Notes: generated by a model not told the origin, from the sequence alone. Shown: positions 54,130 to 63,996, counted from the first letter of the stretch. The stretch is 64,000 nucleotides of DNA from Bacillus sp. AFS073361 (GCF_002567005.1 NZ_NUZU01000033.1:49434-113433); one strand, 5' to 3'. Numbers and translations: made by a program.

Positions 54130-54900
54130 CTAATTCTTATGTATCTTCCCTAATACATCCATTCCCCCAGTAATAGGAATGATACTCCCTGTAATAAAAT
54201 CCGAATTTTCTTCAACCAAGAATGCAATGACTCTGGCTATATCTTCGCCTGTTCCATACCTGCCAATCGGTGCATTTCCTTCCATTTCCTTTGCATCATG
54301 TATATTACTTTCTTTCCATTGGTTAATGATATCCCCTGGACAAACCATATTTGCTGTAATTCCATATTCCGCTTCCTCTATCGCTATAGTTCTTGTTAGG
54401 GAGGCCAAACCTGTCTTTGCTGCAGCAAAGGCTGACCGATATATCCAACCTGGTGAAGTTTCAACGCGATCATACCCGAATGTAATAATTCTCCCCCATT
54501 TTTGGTTACGCATGGAAGGGATAACTAGTTTAGACAAATAAAAAACAGAGCTTAAATTCCCTTGGACTACATAATTCCATTCTTCGAAGGAATAGTCTGC
54601 GAGCTTTTTTCGTTCTTGGATGTATGGACCTGCATTATGTACTAAAACGTCCACAGTCTTGTAGACAGCAAGTGTTTCATTAACAATTCGGATACAATCC
54701 TTCTCGATCGCCACATCTCCTTGAACAGTAATGTTTTTGGTTCCAAAACATTCAGTCAATTGGTTTGCTAAAGAAATTGCTTCTGTTTCACTATTACGAT
54801 AGTTTATGGCTAACTGATAACCATTTTCCGCTAAATATAAAGCAGTCTTTTTGCCAATACCAGTTGCTCCCCCCGTAATCAGAGCTGTTTTCTTATTCAC
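54130..54900 (-). CDS. SDR family protein with Phe in place of the catalytic Tyr
   Basis: 256 aa Rossmann-fold short-chain dehydrogenase/reductase. The cofactor loop GGATGIGKKTALYLAENG and NAGPY motif are intact. At the YxxxK motif the sequence is YRSAFAAAKTGLASL: the position aligned with the catalytic Tyr (A-Y-xxx-K) is Phe, and the only Tyr is four residues before it. C-terminal NMVCPGDI and ITGSIIPITGGMDV are normal. The enzyme may be altered in activity or use a different residue. GTG start 54900 after AGAGGTAATG. Confidence 0.8.
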   Translation of the reverse strand: MNKKTALITGGATGIGKKTALYLAENGYQLAINYRNSETEAISLANQLTECFGTKNITVQGDVAIEKDCIRIVNETLAVYKTVDVLVHNAGPYIQERKKLADYSFEEWNYVVQGNLSSVFYLSKLVIPSMRNQKWGRIITFGYDRVETSPGWIYRSAFAAAKTGLASLTRTIAIEEAEYGITANMVCPGDIINQWKESNIHDAKEMEGNAPIGRYGTGEDIARVIAFLVEENSDFITGSIIPITGGMDVLGKIHKN

Positions 54901-55065
54901 AAATCATTACCTCTCTATGTTTAGTATATCTCTCTTAACTATTTGTTAACTAGACATGTTTAGTCACAATTTTTGTACATTCATATTGACTTAGGTTTTT
55001 ATAACGCATGGGCAAGTGTTAGCATATGATACAAATATCTAAGTAACACGGAAAGGATGAGATCA

Positions 55066-55539
55066 TTGTTCCCGTGGAATATATTCCCTTTTGATAAAAA
55101 TATAAAGGAAAAGATGGCAAAAATGAAACCGGAAGAAATTAATAATTATGTTCAGGATGTATTAGGGAAAATCATGCCTGGAAATATGAAAGCGGGAATA
55201 AATCCAGCGGAGATGTTCCAGGGATTCCAATCATCAGGATCCTCACCTTTATCTAATAGTGACGGATTAAATGCAGCTGCATTTGAGACTCATAATTATG
55301 TATACGTTAGAATTTCAATAAAACAGGAGGAATGGATTAAGCAGCTTCGAATTTATCACACATCCAATCAACTTATTGTGGAGCATATCCCTCGTCATGA
55401 AGATAAACACACGATAACCCTCCCAGCTATTGTAAAAAAGAAAGGGGCATCTGCTACCTTCAAAGATGGCGTACTTGAAGTCAAAATCCCTAAAAATATT
55501 GATTTGCAGTTTTCACAAATAGACGTTACAGAAATTTAA
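55066..55539 (+). CDS. Hsp20/alpha-crystallin-like protein (GerT/CotM-like)
   Basis: 157 aa. The N-terminal arm MFPWNIFPFDKNIKEKMAKMKPEEINNYVQDVLGKIMP is followed by an alpha-crystallin domain (about 75-150: YVYVRISIKQEEWIKQLRIYHTSNQLIVEHIPRHEDKHTITLPAIVKKKGASATFKDGVLEVKIPK). Spore-associated Hsp20 relatives (GerT in B. cereus, CotM/CotP in B. subtilis) have this layout, so a coat or germination role is plausible. TTG 55066 is eight bases after GGAAAGGA; the upstream ATG overlaps it. Confidence 0.7.
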   Translation: MFPWNIFPFDKNIKEKMAKMKPEEINNYVQDVLGKIMPGNMKAGINPAEMFQGFQSSGSSPLSNSDGLNAAAFETHNYVYVRISIKQEEWIKQLRIYHTSNQLIVEHIPRHEDKHTITLPAIVKKKGASATFKDGVLEVKIPKNIDLQFSQIDVTEI

Positions 55540-55562
55540 CCAAGCAAACGTATTCAATTTAT

Positions 55563-55584
55563 TGGACAGCAAATCTGCTGTCCA
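55563..55584. terminator. weak hairpin between converging genes
   Basis: GGACAGCA/TGCTGTCC stem with a 4-base loop; no strong T tract on either side. Confidence 0.45.
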
Positions 55585-55588
55585 CCCT

Positions 55589-56059
55589 TTATTTACCATT
55601 ATTTGATTCCTTCATATTATCCATATCCATGTTATCCATTGAGTTCTTTGCATTAGCATCCTCAGGTTCACTTGGGGTCCCGACAACAAACTCCTTTTTA
55701 GGCATGTTGTGCATATCTCTTGCAGTCACATGAGAGATGATATAATACGTCCCCTCTTGATTGAAAGATTTTTCAAGGCGATAGATTCCATTTTTAGAAT
55801 GTTTTATTTCTACTTTTTCATGGTTGTCATTCTTTGCTCGCCAAATCTCAAAGATAACTTCTGCATCCTCCACCTGATCTTTTCCCTGGGTAACTTTCGC
55901 TTCAAATGTGACCGGCTTGCCCAGTTCACCTGGATTGGGTTTGATCGACAAGTCTACATCAACCATTTGCGGCAGATTATCCTCTTGTTCTTTTTTATTA
56001 CAGGAAACAACGATATTTAAACAAAGAACAATCACCAATAAAACGAAAAACTTTTTCAA
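55589..56059 (-). CDS. FixH/YtkA-like lipoprotein
   Basis: 156 aa. TTG start after AGGAGAGAG; lipobox VVSC at about residue 20. The mature domain (QMVDVDLSIKPNPGELGKPVTFEAKVTQGKDQVEDAEVIFEIWRA...GTYYIISHVTARDMHNMPKKEFVVG) is an Ig-like FixH/YtkA fold. The His-Met residues near its end and the Met/Asp-rich tail (SMDNMDMDNMKE) suggest metal, possibly copper, handling outside the membrane. It is probably co-transcribed with the upstream small gene. Confidence 0.72.
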   Translation of the reverse strand: MKKFFVLLVIVLCLNIVVSCNKKEQEDNLPQMVDVDLSIKPNPGELGKPVTFEAKVTQGKDQVEDAEVIFEIWRAKNDNHEKVEIKHSKNGIYRLEKSFNQEGTYYIISHVTARDMHNMPKKEFVVGTPSEPEDANAKNSMDNMDMDNMKESNNGK

Positions 56060-56071
56060 GGTCTCTCTCTC

Positions 56072-56350
56072 CTATCTTATTTCTTCCATCACTTTATTAT
56101 GAATTTTTATTAACTGTACCTTAGCTTCTGGTGAAACTGTTGAATCACTCACTCTATTAATGGCAGAAAAATATTTCTCAAATTTGTTCTTTCTTACTCT
56201 CGGATGTGAATTTTCATCGAGAAGCTCTTTTTTTATTGCTTCTAGCAATGTCTCCTTACTGCTTTGCCCCATCGTTTCAAGTAACCGATGATTCCAAATC
56301 AGCCGATATTGTTCTAATAAATAATCAAAGGATACCTTTTCAATAGGCAA
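56072..56350 (-). CDS. hypothetical helical protein (92 aa)
   Basis: No family recognised. Predicted all-helical, charged: LLEQYRLIWNHRLLETMG, KETLLEAIKKELLDENSHPRVRKNKFEKYF. I choose TTG 56348-56350, six bases after GGGGGGA; an upstream TTG is too close to it. It ends 12 bases before the FixH-like gene, so the two are likely one operon. Confidence 0.55.
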   Translation of the reverse strand: MPIEKVSFDYLLEQYRLIWNHRLLETMGQSSKETLLEAIKKELLDENSHPRVRKNKFEKYFSAINRVSDSTVSPEAKVQLIKIHNKVMEEIR

Positions 56351-56450
56351 AAACAATCCCCCCTTTTTGTCTTCCCTTGCATTGTTACATATTTACTTAC
56401 TACATTGCAAAAAATAACTTTTAACAAGACCGAGAAAGGAGAATCCTAAT

Positions 56451-56696
56451 ATGTCGACACCTTATAAATGTCCAAATTGCAAGACCAATCGAAGCCGTTT
56501 TAATGTGATCCAACAAGTATCTCATTCTGTTAAACTTGACCCACAATCAGGGGAAGTTATCAAAGAGTATGCCGAAAACGATTTAGAGCCCTTTCATCTC
56601 CCTTACAATGGCCCAGACTATCGAATACAATGCGGTGCTTGTGGGTTAATAGAAGATGAACGAACATTTATCAAATTTGGAGAACAGCCATTATAG
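56451..56696 (+). CDS. small zinc-ribbon protein (81 aa)
   Basis: [40 protein letters not shown]...[22 protein letters not shown]. Two CxxC knuckles (CPNC, CGAC) about 55 residues apart form a likely zinc ribbon. I do not know its function. ATG 56451 after AAAGGAG. Confidence 0.65.
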   Translation: MSTPYKCPNCKTNRSRFNVIQQVSHSVKLDPQSGEVIKEYAENDLEPFHLPYNGPDYRIQCGACGLIEDERTFIKFGEQPL

Positions 56697-56710
56697 CATT
56701 ATCATCAAAC

Positions 56711-56752
56711 AAAAACATCCCTAATTGGTGTGTCCAAATTGAGGATGTTTTT
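56711..56752. terminator. bidirectional terminator
   Basis: AAAAACATCC/GGATGTTTTT stem extended by internal AATT pairs; T tract on both strands. Confidence 0.75.
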
Positions 56753-56757
56753 GTTTT

Positions 56758-57579
56758 TTATTTAAATTTATTTTCCTTAAGAAAATCCTTTGAATCCACT
56801 TTCCATGCGTCAAGCGGTGAAAATCTAATTAGGTGAATGTCTCCCCTAAAAGTTTGTCTTCCTCTATTTTTAATATACCAGTCAATTTCCACTGGTACGT
56901 CCAAACTGATTTCTTCTGTTAAATCCTCTGCTGGCAATAGTTCGATTCGAGAAAGTCTAATATTTTCAACATCTTCTAAAATGGGTCGCCAATTAATTTT
57001 TTGTAGTGAGGCTAGCGATGTAATTCGGCTGTCCTGCTGCTTAAATCCGGCTACATAGGCATTTATGACTTCATATGGATTCGCAGAACCTAAATACTGA
57101 TTTAATTTCCCTGAAGCTTTCAATACCATAAGCATATGCGATAAGTCCATTGAGTTCGTACGATGTGTGTTACTGCCATAGAAATGAATACAAAAGTGTC
57201 CTGGAAAGTTATTCTGAAGTGCACCTGCGCCATGGGGCATCCCATGCATGGAACCTGCAATCCACTGGTCTTTATGAATAACAATAATGGCCCTGCGTTT
57301 CCAGCTCCATTTGCCCCCGTATATTTTTTTCATGATCTTCGTATCCTTGGAAGTTAAGGGTTGTACGTCCGCATGGTGGCTCCCCGCCCGTCTTTGCACT
57401 TTAAACTTTTTACCCGTTTCTACATCCAAAACAGTAAATTTTGTGTATTTAGGAAGAATTTGATCAACTTCCTTCCAATTCAACATCTCAATATTATAAC
57501 TAATGTTTGATGCAGCTTTAACCTCTTGACCATTTAGGAGGATATGAATAAAAACAAAAAAAATAACTACCCTCTTCAT
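56758..57579 (-). CDS. secreted protein, possibly L,D-transpeptidase-like
   Basis: 273 aa, signal peptide MKRVVIFFVFIHILLNGQEVKA. The central domain has HADVQPLTSKDTKIMKKIYGGKWSWKRRAIIV, then GSMHGMPHGAGALQNNFPGHFCIHFYGSNTH. The ordering His ... HG ... C-x-H recalls the catalytic HxxxSHGCxR region of L,D-transpeptidases, but the motif is not canonical, so this is a weak suggestion. The C-terminal third is beta-rich. ATG 57579 follows AAAGGAGGATG; an in-frame ATG 22 codons upstream lacks a site. Confidence 0.6.
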   Translation of the reverse strand: MKRVVIFFVFIHILLNGQEVKAASNISYNIEMLNWKEVDQILPKYTKFTVLDVETGKKFKVQRRAGSHHADVQPLTSKDTKIMKKIYGGKWSWKRRAIIVIHKDQWIAGSMHGMPHGAGALQNNFPGHFCIHFYGSNTHRTNSMDLSHMLMVLKASGKLNQYLGSANPYEVINAYVAGFKQQDSRITSLASLQKINWRPILEDVENIRLSRIELLPAEDLTEEISLDVPVEIDWYIKNRGRQTFRGDIHLIRFSPLDAWKVDSKDFLKENKFK

Positions 57580-57667
57580 CGCATCCTCCTTTAAAGTAAT
57601 AAACTTTGCCACATTAAAAGAGTTACCTGAAGAGGAAATAATCATTCATTCAATCACGGTATTTTTG

Positions 57668-58573
57668 TCATTTCTCAAGATTTTCTAATTGTGTTTTAAT
57701 TCCGTTCCAATCAATATTCTCACCGATAAAGACAAGGTTTAATGGCATATTCATATCCTGTTTCATATATAAGGGCATGCCGTAAGAAAATTGAAATAAA
57801 AAAGGGAGCTTTGAAAAATCAAACTTAAGATAGCCTTTAATACGGTAAATCGTATCCGGCAGCTTTTTCAAAAAATCCTCAAATTCTGTTTGGCTGATTG
57901 CTGATTCAAATTGGTAAACAAAGGTCGTTAAATTAAGATGGACAGGTTGTGTCACCTTATCAACTGACACGGAAAGTTTTCGCAACTGGTCGATAGAAAC
58001 CTGAGAAAAATTAGTCAGAAGGCATCTTGCATTTGGATTTATCGACTGAATTTCAAAAGTGATCTTTGCTTGCTCACTCTCTGTTAATTCATTCAACTTG
58101 TTAACAAGAATATAGTCCGCATGTCTCACCTGCTCTAGAATCAATTGCTGAAGTTGTGGACTTAATAATTTTCGAACTAACCACCTTGTCCCATCAACGG
58201 TGGTGATAATCCCCTTTATGATTAATTTATCTGCAAATAAGGGGGAAAGAATCGCATCTAAAACCTCCACAGGGTGTGCAGCTCCGGTTGTCTCGATATA
58301 GATTACTTCTGGTTCTTCCTCTACCAATAGACCTTGTAATTGGGCTTCAAGCTTATCCTGAATGGAACAGCAAATACAACCGCCCAGGAGTTCTTTTAAT
58401 GTAACATCTTCCTCATCGACTATATCAGAATCAATGGAGACCTTGCCTAATTCATTCATCATGACAGCCGTTTTTCTTCCTGTTCGCTGTTCATCCTCTA
58501 ATAATTGTTTGAGAAGGCTGGTTTTCCCGCTCCCTAAAAAACCGGATAAAATATAAACCTCAGCTTTTTTCAT
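57668..58573 (-). CDS. CobW/G3E-family metal-chaperone GTPase
   Basis: 301 aa. GTP loop SGFLGSGKTSLLKQLL, the metal-binding CxCC motif in GGCICCSIQDK, ETTGAAHPVEV (Walker B region) and VNKLNEL (NKxD-like guanine motif) identify a COG0523 GTPase. Family members deliver zinc or cobalt to target enzymes and are often under Zur. No Zur box or target gene is obvious here. ATG 58573 follows GGAAGGG. Confidence 0.85.
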   Translation of the reverse strand: MKKAEVYILSGFLGSGKTSLLKQLLEDEQRTGRKTAVMMNELGKVSIDSDIVDEEDVTLKELLGGCICCSIQDKLEAQLQGLLVEEEPEVIYIETTGAAHPVEVLDAILSPLFADKLIIKGIITTVDGTRWLVRKLLSPQLQQLILEQVRHADYILVNKLNELTESEQAKITFEIQSINPNARCLLTNFSQVSIDQLRKLSVSVDKVTQPVHLNLTTFVYQFESAISQTEFEDFLKKLPDTIYRIKGYLKFDFSKLPFLFQFSYGMPLYMKQDMNMPLNLVFIGENIDWNGIKTQLENLEK

Positions 58574-58606
58574 TGTCAAAACCCTTCCATTCATTGATGG
58601 TTACTT

Positions 58607-58641
58607 AAAAAAATGGACCCAACTTCTAGGGAAGTCGGGTC
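58607..58641 (-). terminator. intrinsic terminator of the CtpB-like gene
   Basis: GACCCAACTTC/GAAGTCGGGTC stem with one mismatch, followed on the minus strand by seven T residues. Confidence 0.82.
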
Positions 58642-58649
58642 GCTATTGT

Positions 58650-60161
58650 TTATTTCATCGTTCCCTTTAATACTTTTATCGCCTCTTGCATTTGTGTATC
58701 ATTATTTTTAATTTTGTCTCTTAATAATTCCATTAATTTTAAGGTAGAATCGCCTTTTAGAATTCCATTAGCCGGTAGCTTTTGAGCCTTTTGGAAAGCA
58801 GTGACGGCAGCTTTTGTCTTTTTATCAAAGAACCCGTCTGTACGGCCAGGGTTATATCCAACTGCTTTTAACATTTTCTGTGCAGTCTGTACTTCTGTTC
58901 CCGAACTAGATTGTTTTAATTCTTTATCCGGATTTATGATTGTTAAGGTTGCATAATCAGGCAAGGCAACTGCCACATCAGGATTAATCCCCTTTTTATG
59001 GATCCAATTACCGTTAGGTGTTAACCATTTTGCGGTTGTAAATTTAAGATTGGAACCATCCTTAAAGTCGGAAGCCGTTTGCACAGTTCCCTTCCCAAAA
59101 GACTTTTCTCCAACTAGTTTTACACCTGCAGATTCTTTTACAGCTCCGGCAAGGATTTCTGATGCACTAGCACTGCCTTTATCAATCAAGACAACTAAAG
59201 GAAGATTTGGATTCCCTTCATTTTGCGACGGATACTCTTTGATCTTTCCATTACGATCTTCTACTTTTAAAATAAGTTTTCCTTTTGGAACGAACATACT
59301 GGAAATCGAGATGGCTTGGTCTAAAAGACCTCCTGGGTTTTGACGTAAGTCTAATACAAGTCCCTTCATTCCTTTACCATTCAATTCATTGAGCTTTTCT
59401 ACAAGTTCCTTTGCAGTATTACTTGAAAAACTGGTAATTTGAACCTTTGCAATACCATCGCCAGCCATTTCACCATAAACCGTTTCAATCGGAATCTCAT
59501 CTCTAATAATTGGGACTGTCATTGGTGTATCTGTTCCAGGCCGTTGAATGGATAACACTACCTTCGTACCTTTTTTGCCACGAATCAAAGTTACTGCTTG
59601 AGTTGAATTCATGCCTTGGAGGCTTTTTCCATTCACGGACATAATCATATCATTAGGTTTTAAACCAGCTTTTTCCGCTGGAGAGCCTTTAATTGGAGAT
59701 ACAATAATAATATGCCCGTCTTTTTCCTGAATTTCGGCCCCTATACCTTCAAACGAAGAAGAAATACTGCCATGAAAGCTTTCGGCCTCTTCATTGCTCA
59801 TATAATCAGAATAGGGATCATCGAGTGACTCCACCATTCCGTTGATTGCTCCATTAATAGCCTTTTTTTGATCGATTTCTTTGTAATAACCAGTCTTTAA
59901 TGTATCAAAAGCTTCATAAAGTTTATTAAATTCTGGTCGTTCCGTTCCTACAGTAACTACCTTTTCATCCCCAAATGCAAGTGCAAATGTTGTAATCCCC
60001 GCAGAAAGGAACACTACCATAAACAATAGCATGATAAAATGAAATTTCTTTAATCGTATGTATCCTGTCTTGTTTTCGTTTGTCTGCTCTTGTTCGATAT
60101 TGGTATTTTCCACTTTTTCTTGTCCAATTTTCTCATCTTCCAAAGCCTTCACCACTTTCAT
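58650..60161 (-). CDS. ctpB: S41 family C-terminal processing protease (CtpA/CtpB type)
   Basis: 503 aa, membrane-anchored outward-facing serine protease. A membrane helix lies at about residues 38-62, then a PDZ domain (GIGAEIQEKDGHIIIVSPIKGSPAEKAGLKPNDMIMSVNGKSL), a protease core with catalytic Ser in KGSASASEILAGAV and Lys in GEKSFGKGTVQ, and a C-terminal peptidoglycan-binding domain (SSGTEVQTAQKMLKAVGYNPGRTDGFFDKKTKAAVTAFQKAQ). In B. subtilis CtpB activates SpoIVFB signalling during sporulation; CtpA is the close paralog, so the symbol is tentative. The ATG lacks a good ribosome binding site, leaving the exact start uncertain. Confidence 0.85.
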   Translation of the reverse strand: MKVVKALEDEKIGQEKVENTNIEQEQTNENKTGYIRLKKFHFIMLLFMVVFLSAGITTFALAFGDEKVVTVGTERPEFNKLYEAFDTLKTGYYKEIDQKKAINGAINGMVESLDDPYSDYMSNEEAESFHGSISSSFEGIGAEIQEKDGHIIIVSPIKGSPAEKAGLKPNDMIMSVNGKSLQGMNSTQAVTLIRGKKGTKVVLSIQRPGTDTPMTVPIIRDEIPIETVYGEMAGDGIAKVQITSFSSNTAKELVEKLNELNGKGMKGLVLDLRQNPGGLLDQAISISSMFVPKGKLILKVEDRNGKIKEYPSQNEGNPNLPLVVLIDKGSASASEILAGAVKESAGVKLVGEKSFGKGTVQTASDFKDGSNLKFTTAKWLTPNGNWIHKKGINPDVAVALPDYATLTIINPDKELKQSSSGTEVQTAQKMLKAVGYNPGRTDGFFDKKTKAAVTAFQKAQKLPANGILKGDSTLKLMELLRDKIKNNDTQMQEAIKVLKGTMK

Positions 60162-60270
60162 TCACCATAAAAATTAACTCTTAGTGATTAGAATAACATC
60201 TTTTACAGAAAATTAACAAAGAAAAGTTAATGAAATTAATAATATTCGCAGGAATCCGATATTCACAATA

Positions 60271-60301
60271 AACGGCACCTACCAATATAGTAGGTGCCGT
60301 T
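60271..60301 (-). terminator. intrinsic terminator of copZ
   Basis: Ten-base stem ACGGCACCTA/TAGGTGCCGT with a 9-base loop. Confidence 0.7.
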
Positions 60302-60306
60302 CGTAT

Positions 60307-60513
60307 CTATTCTACATCATAGCCTTGGTCTTCAACGGCTTCTTTTAGCTTCGTGACTGGGGCTTTACTTGAATCATGATCTACCTCAACCTTTCCATCC
60401 TTTAGTGAAACATTTACCTTGCTTACCCCTTCAACACCTAGAAGTGCTGTTTTGACAGCTTTTTCACAATGTCCGCAAGTCATTCCTGTAACTTGTAATG
60501 TTGTTTTCTCCAT
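60307..60513 (-). CDS. copZ: copper chaperone CopZ
   Basis: 68 aa single HMA domain, MEKTTLQVTGMTCGHCEKAVKTAL, with the copper-binding MTCGHC. Delivers Cu(I) to CopA. It starts 20 bases after copA and is in the same operon, behind the CsoR-type operator. Confidence 0.95.
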   Translation of the reverse strand: MEKTTLQVTGMTCGHCEKAVKTALLGVEGVSKVNVSLKDGKVEVDHDSSKAPVTKLKEAVEDQGYDVE

Positions 60514-60533
60514 AACGATTACCTCACTTATTT

Positions 60534-62723
60534 TTATATATTCATTCTCTTCAATCGAAGGGAATTAGAAACTACTGAAACTGAACTAAATGCCATGGCT
60601 GCACCAGCAACCCATGGGGCTAACAATCCTAAAGCTGCTATCGGTATTCCCCCTGTATTGTATACAAGAGCCCAGAACAGATTTTGACGAATATTTTGCA
60701 TTGTTTTTTTACTTAAAGCCATCGCTTTTGGAATTAAGGTTAATTCACCGCCAAGAATCGTGATATCTGCTGCTTCAATGGCCACATCTGTCCCAGTACC
60801 AATTGCTATTCCGATATCAGCAACTGCAAGAGCTGGGGCATCATTAATGCCATCACCGACCATCGCCACTTTAAGACCTTTTGACTGTAATTCTTTCACA
60901 TGATTAGCCTTTTCCTCTGGCAGTACTTCTGCAATGACATTTGCGATTCCAACTTGATGTGCAATCGCCTTGGCTGTCCGCTCATTGTCACCGGTTAACA
61001 TAAACACATCAATCCCTAAATGCATCAATTGCTGCACGGCTATTTTTGCCGTTTCTTTCACTGTATCAGCTACTGCAACCACACCGACCATAGTAGAATT
61101 AATAGCAATAAACATAGCTGTTTTTCCTTCGTTTTCTAAACGAGACAAATCTTTTTCTCCCGCTTGGCTGGCAATATTTTTCAGATTCATTAACTTTCGG
61201 GTGCCAACGAATATTTCATCATCACCAATTTTCGCTTCAATTCCATACCCTGGTACAGCCTTAAACCGTTTAACAGGAAGAGTACTTGATCTTTTTTCCA
61301 TCCCGTATCTTACTATTGCTTCTGCTAATGGATGTTCGGAAGACTTCTCAGCGGATACAAGATATTGGAGAACCTTTTTCTCCTCCTCATATGCAATAAA
61401 ATCAGTGACAATGGGTTGTCCTTTTGTAATGGTGCCTGTTTTATCGAGAATGATTGCATTAATCTTATGAGCTGTTTCTAAATGTTCTCCACCTTTAAAG
61501 AGGATACCCATTTCTGCTCCTTTCCCTGTCCCGACCATAATTGATGTCGGCGTTGCCAGGCCAAGTGCACATGGACATGCAATCACGAGAACAGCTATGG
61601 CTGTTTCAAGGGCGGAAGAAAATTCACCAGGGCGGACAAAGAAATACCAGATCAAAAAAGTAATCAACGAAATAGCCACAACAATGGGGACAAAATATCC
61701 TGATATGGTATCAGCGACACGTTGAATTGGCGCTTTGCTGCCTTGTGCTTCTTCGACAATTTTAATTATTCCAGCAAGTGCTGTATCTTTACCTACTTTC
61801 ACTGCTTTTATTGTCAAGGTACCATTTTTATTGATGGTCGAACCTATGACTGTATCACCAACAGCTTTTTCGACCGGAATCGATTCACCGGTTATCATGG
61901 ACTCATCAACAGATGACTGACCTAAAGTTACTTTACCGTCAACGGGAATTTTTTCACCTGGTTTCACTAATAAAAGATCGGAAACCTTCACCTCGTCTAT
62001 AGCGATTTGCCACTGCTTTCCATCTCTAATCACTGTAGCCTCCTTTGCTTGGAGACTTAGTAATTTAGAGATAGCAAGCGTAGTCTTCCCCTTTGCAATC
62101 GTTTCAAATAACTTTCCCAAAAGAATTAAAGTAATCAGCACGGCGCTAGTTTCAAAATAAAGATGCGGCATATAGGCCCGGTTTTCAATTGTTTTCACTC
62201 CTTCAGCAAGGCTGTAAAAATAGGCTGCAGAAGTTCCCAAGGTAACAAGGACATCCATATTAGCACTTTTATTTTTTAATGCTTTAAAAGCACCTACATA
62301 AAATTGACCGCCAATATAAAATTGCACAGGAGTAGCCAAAAGCAACTGAAACCATGGATTCATCAATAGGTGTGGCATAACCAATCCTAGATCCACTGGA
62401 ATATGCGCAAGCATCGTATATAAAAGTGGAATGGACAAAATAACCGATAGTAGAAACTTTCGTTTTTTCCCCTGTAATTCCTCTTCTTTATATTGCTGTT
62501 TTTGTTCTGCTTCATCAAATCGTGCACCGTAGCCAAGTTTTTCTATTTTAGCAATAATATCATTACTCGAAACTTGTTCAGTATCAAAAGAAATAGCCGC
62601 TGTCTCCATGGCCAAATTGACATTTGCTTGTACACCATCCATTTTATTTAGAACCTTTTCTATTCTGCTCGAACAGGCCGCACATGTCATTCCAGTAATA
62701 TCTAATTTGAGCTGCTCTTTCAT
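60534..62723 (-). CDS. copA: copper-exporting P1B-type ATPase CopA
   Basis: 729 aa Cu(I) efflux pump. One N-terminal HMA domain ([17 protein letters not shown]), eight membrane segments, the CPC ion motif in [15 protein letters not shown], phosphorylation site DKTGTIT, the HP motif [10 protein letters not shown] and [12 protein letters not shown]. subtilis CopA has two HMA domains (about 802 aa); here only one is present and the protein is intact in length for that form. The start is ATG 62723 after AGAGGTGATT; the in-frame GTG nine bases upstream overlaps that site. Confidence 0.95.
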   Translation of the reverse strand: MKEQLKLDITGMTCAACSSRIEKVLNKMDGVQANVNLAMETAAISFDTEQVSSNDIIAKIEKLGYGARFDEAEQKQQYKEEELQGKKRKFLLSVILSIPLLYTMLAHIPVDLGLVMPHLLMNPWFQLLLATPVQFYIGGQFYVGAFKALKNKSANMDVLVTLGTSAAYFYSLAEGVKTIENRAYMPHLYFETSAVLITLILLGKLFETIAKGKTTLAISKLLSLQAKEATVIRDGKQWQIAIDEVKVSDLLLVKPGEKIPVDGKVTLGQSSVDESMITGESIPVEKAVGDTVIGSTINKNGTLTIKAVKVGKDTALAGIIKIVEEAQGSKAPIQRVADTISGYFVPIVVAISLITFLIWYFFVRPGEFSSALETAIAVLVIACPCALGLATPTSIMVGTGKGAEMGILFKGGEHLETAHKINAIILDKTGTITKGQPIVTDFIAYEEEKKVLQYLVSAEKSSEHPLAEAIVRYGMEKRSSTLPVKRFKAVPGYGIEAKIGDDEIFVGTRKLMNLKNIASQAGEKDLSRLENEGKTAMFIAINSTMVGVVAVADTVKETAKIAVQQLMHLGIDVFMLTGDNERTAKAIAHQVGIANVIAEVLPEEKANHVKELQSKGLKVAMVGDGINDAPALAVADIGIAIGTGTDVAIEAADITILGGELTLIPKAMALSKKTMQNIRQNLFWALVYNTGGIPIAALGLLAPWVAGAAMAFSSVSVVSNSLRLKRMNI

Positions 62724-62747
62724 TTTAATCACCTCTAATACTTATAC

Positions 62748-62775
62748 TATACCCCCGGAGTGTATATTTCGTCAA
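62748..62775 (-). promoter_or_regulatory. copA promoter with CsoR-type operator
   Basis: Palindromic TATAC-CCCCGGAGT-GTATA at 62748-62766 matches the CsoR operator pattern. It lies between a -35 TTGACG (62770-62775) and a TATAGT -10, so repressor binding would block RNA polymerase until Cu(I) releases it. csoR itself is not in the window. Confidence 0.75.
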
Positions 62776-62910
62776 AGGAATAATTTCAAAATCATATTAT
62801 TTTAAATTTAAGCCTAATTAAAACGCCTTTCGATGATATTTATCACAGTGAAGTTTGTTTTTATTAATTCTCCATTTTATTGGTGAGTTCCTGTTATCTA
62901 AATAAATTTA

Positions 62911-62937
62911 AAGCCTCATCCTATATGGAAGAGGCTT
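62911..62937 (-). terminator. intrinsic terminator of deoD
   Basis: AAGCCTC/GAGGCTT hairpin with an inner TCC/GGA pair; weak T tract. Confidence 0.6.
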
Positions 62938-62944
62938 GTGGAGA

Positions 62945-63649
62945 TTATTCCTTTATAGCTGCTTCTAATGCTACTTCAATCATATCGTTAAAGGTTAGTT
63001 GTCTTTCTTCAGATGTGGTTTCTTCCCCTGTTAGGATGTGATCACTAACAGTTAGAACGGATAGTGCTTTGCGGTCAAATTTAGCAGCTAATGTATATAG
63101 TGCTGTTGTCTCCATTTCAATCGCGAGAATTTGATACTTAGCCCACTTTTCCAACTCTGCATTATCATTGTAGAACGAATCTGCTGTAAAAATATTTCCT
63201 ACTTTCAAGTTAAGCCCTTTTGCCACCCCAGCATCATATGCCTTTCGAAGTAAATCGAAGTTTGCTGCAGGGGCAAAATCGACATGACCAAAGGTAAGTC
63301 GATTCATATTAGAATCTGTAGAGCTTGTCATCGCAAGTATGACATCACGAACCTTTACATCTTTTTGAATAGCTCCACATGTTCCCACTCGAATAAGATT
63401 TTGGACATTATAGCTTTGCATTAGTTCATTTATATAAATAGAAATAGATGGAACGCCCATCCCAGTCCCTTGAACCGAAATTCGCTTCCCTTTATAGGTC
63501 CCCGTAAAACCAAACATATTCCGAACTTCATTGTAACATATCGCATCTTCTAAGAATGTTTCTGCAATATATTTTGCCCGAAGCGGATCTCCCGGCAGTA
63601 ATACTGTCTCTGCTATTTCGTTTTCTTTTGCACCAATATGTACACTCAT
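62945..63649 (-). CDS. deoD: purine nucleoside phosphorylase, DeoD type
   Basis: Phosphorolysis of purine (deoxy)nucleosides to base and (deoxy)ribose 1-phosphate. 234 aa hexameric type: [30 protein letters not shown], phosphate-binding [18 protein letters not shown], substrate Glu in [13 protein letters not shown] and catalytic Asp in [13 protein letters not shown] 63649 follows TTGGAGGA. Confidence 0.95.
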   Translation of the reverse strand: MSVHIGAKENEIAETVLLPGDPLRAKYIAETFLEDAICYNEVRNMFGFTGTYKGKRISVQGTGMGVPSISIYINELMQSYNVQNLIRVGTCGAIQKDVKVRDVILAMTSSTDSNMNRLTFGHVDFAPAANFDLLRKAYDAGVAKGLNLKVGNIFTADSFYNDNAELEKWAKYQILAIEMETTALYTLAAKFDRKALSVLTVSDHILTGEETTSEERQLTFNDMIEVALEAAIKE

Positions 63650-63809
63650 TAAAAATCCTCCAATCAAGAACTACGCACAGTATTTAATGGTTAAAACTGT
63701 ATCAATGACAATATATCATAAACATTTTCCAATGAGAAACTCTGCAATGAAATAGACATGAATTTTTTAATTTGTGGAAAGCTATTTTTAGATAGGAGGG
63801 AGATTATTC

Positions 63810-63938
63810 ATGGGTAAAAAACATCGAAGCCGCATTAATTCACCAAAGAAAAATAACCACATCCCTGCTGAGGCTATCGTAGCTGAACACGAAGCACATG
63901 CAAAAGAGCACAATGCAACAGGCGGACGAAAACATTAA
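63810..63938 (+). CDS. small basic His-rich hypothetical protein (42 aa)
   Basis: ATG 63810 after ATAGGAGGGA, stop TAA 63936-63938. Reads MGKKHRSRINSPKKNNHIPAEAIVAEHEAHAKEHNATGGRKH. Basic ends with an Ala/Glu/His-rich helix; the size and composition fit a minor spore protein, but I do not recognise the family. Confidence 0.6.
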   Translation: MGKKHRSRINSPKKNNHIPAEAIVAEHEAHAKEHNATGGRKH

Positions 63939-63966
63939 GAGAACCAACCGTTTAGCTGCAGAAAAT

Positions 63967-63996
63967 AAACCTAAGGAGTTGACCTTAGGTTTTTTA
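63967..63996 (+). terminator. intrinsic terminator after the small gene at 63810
   Basis: ACCTAAGG/CCTTAGGT hairpin with a 6-base loop followed by six T residues. Confidence 0.88.
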
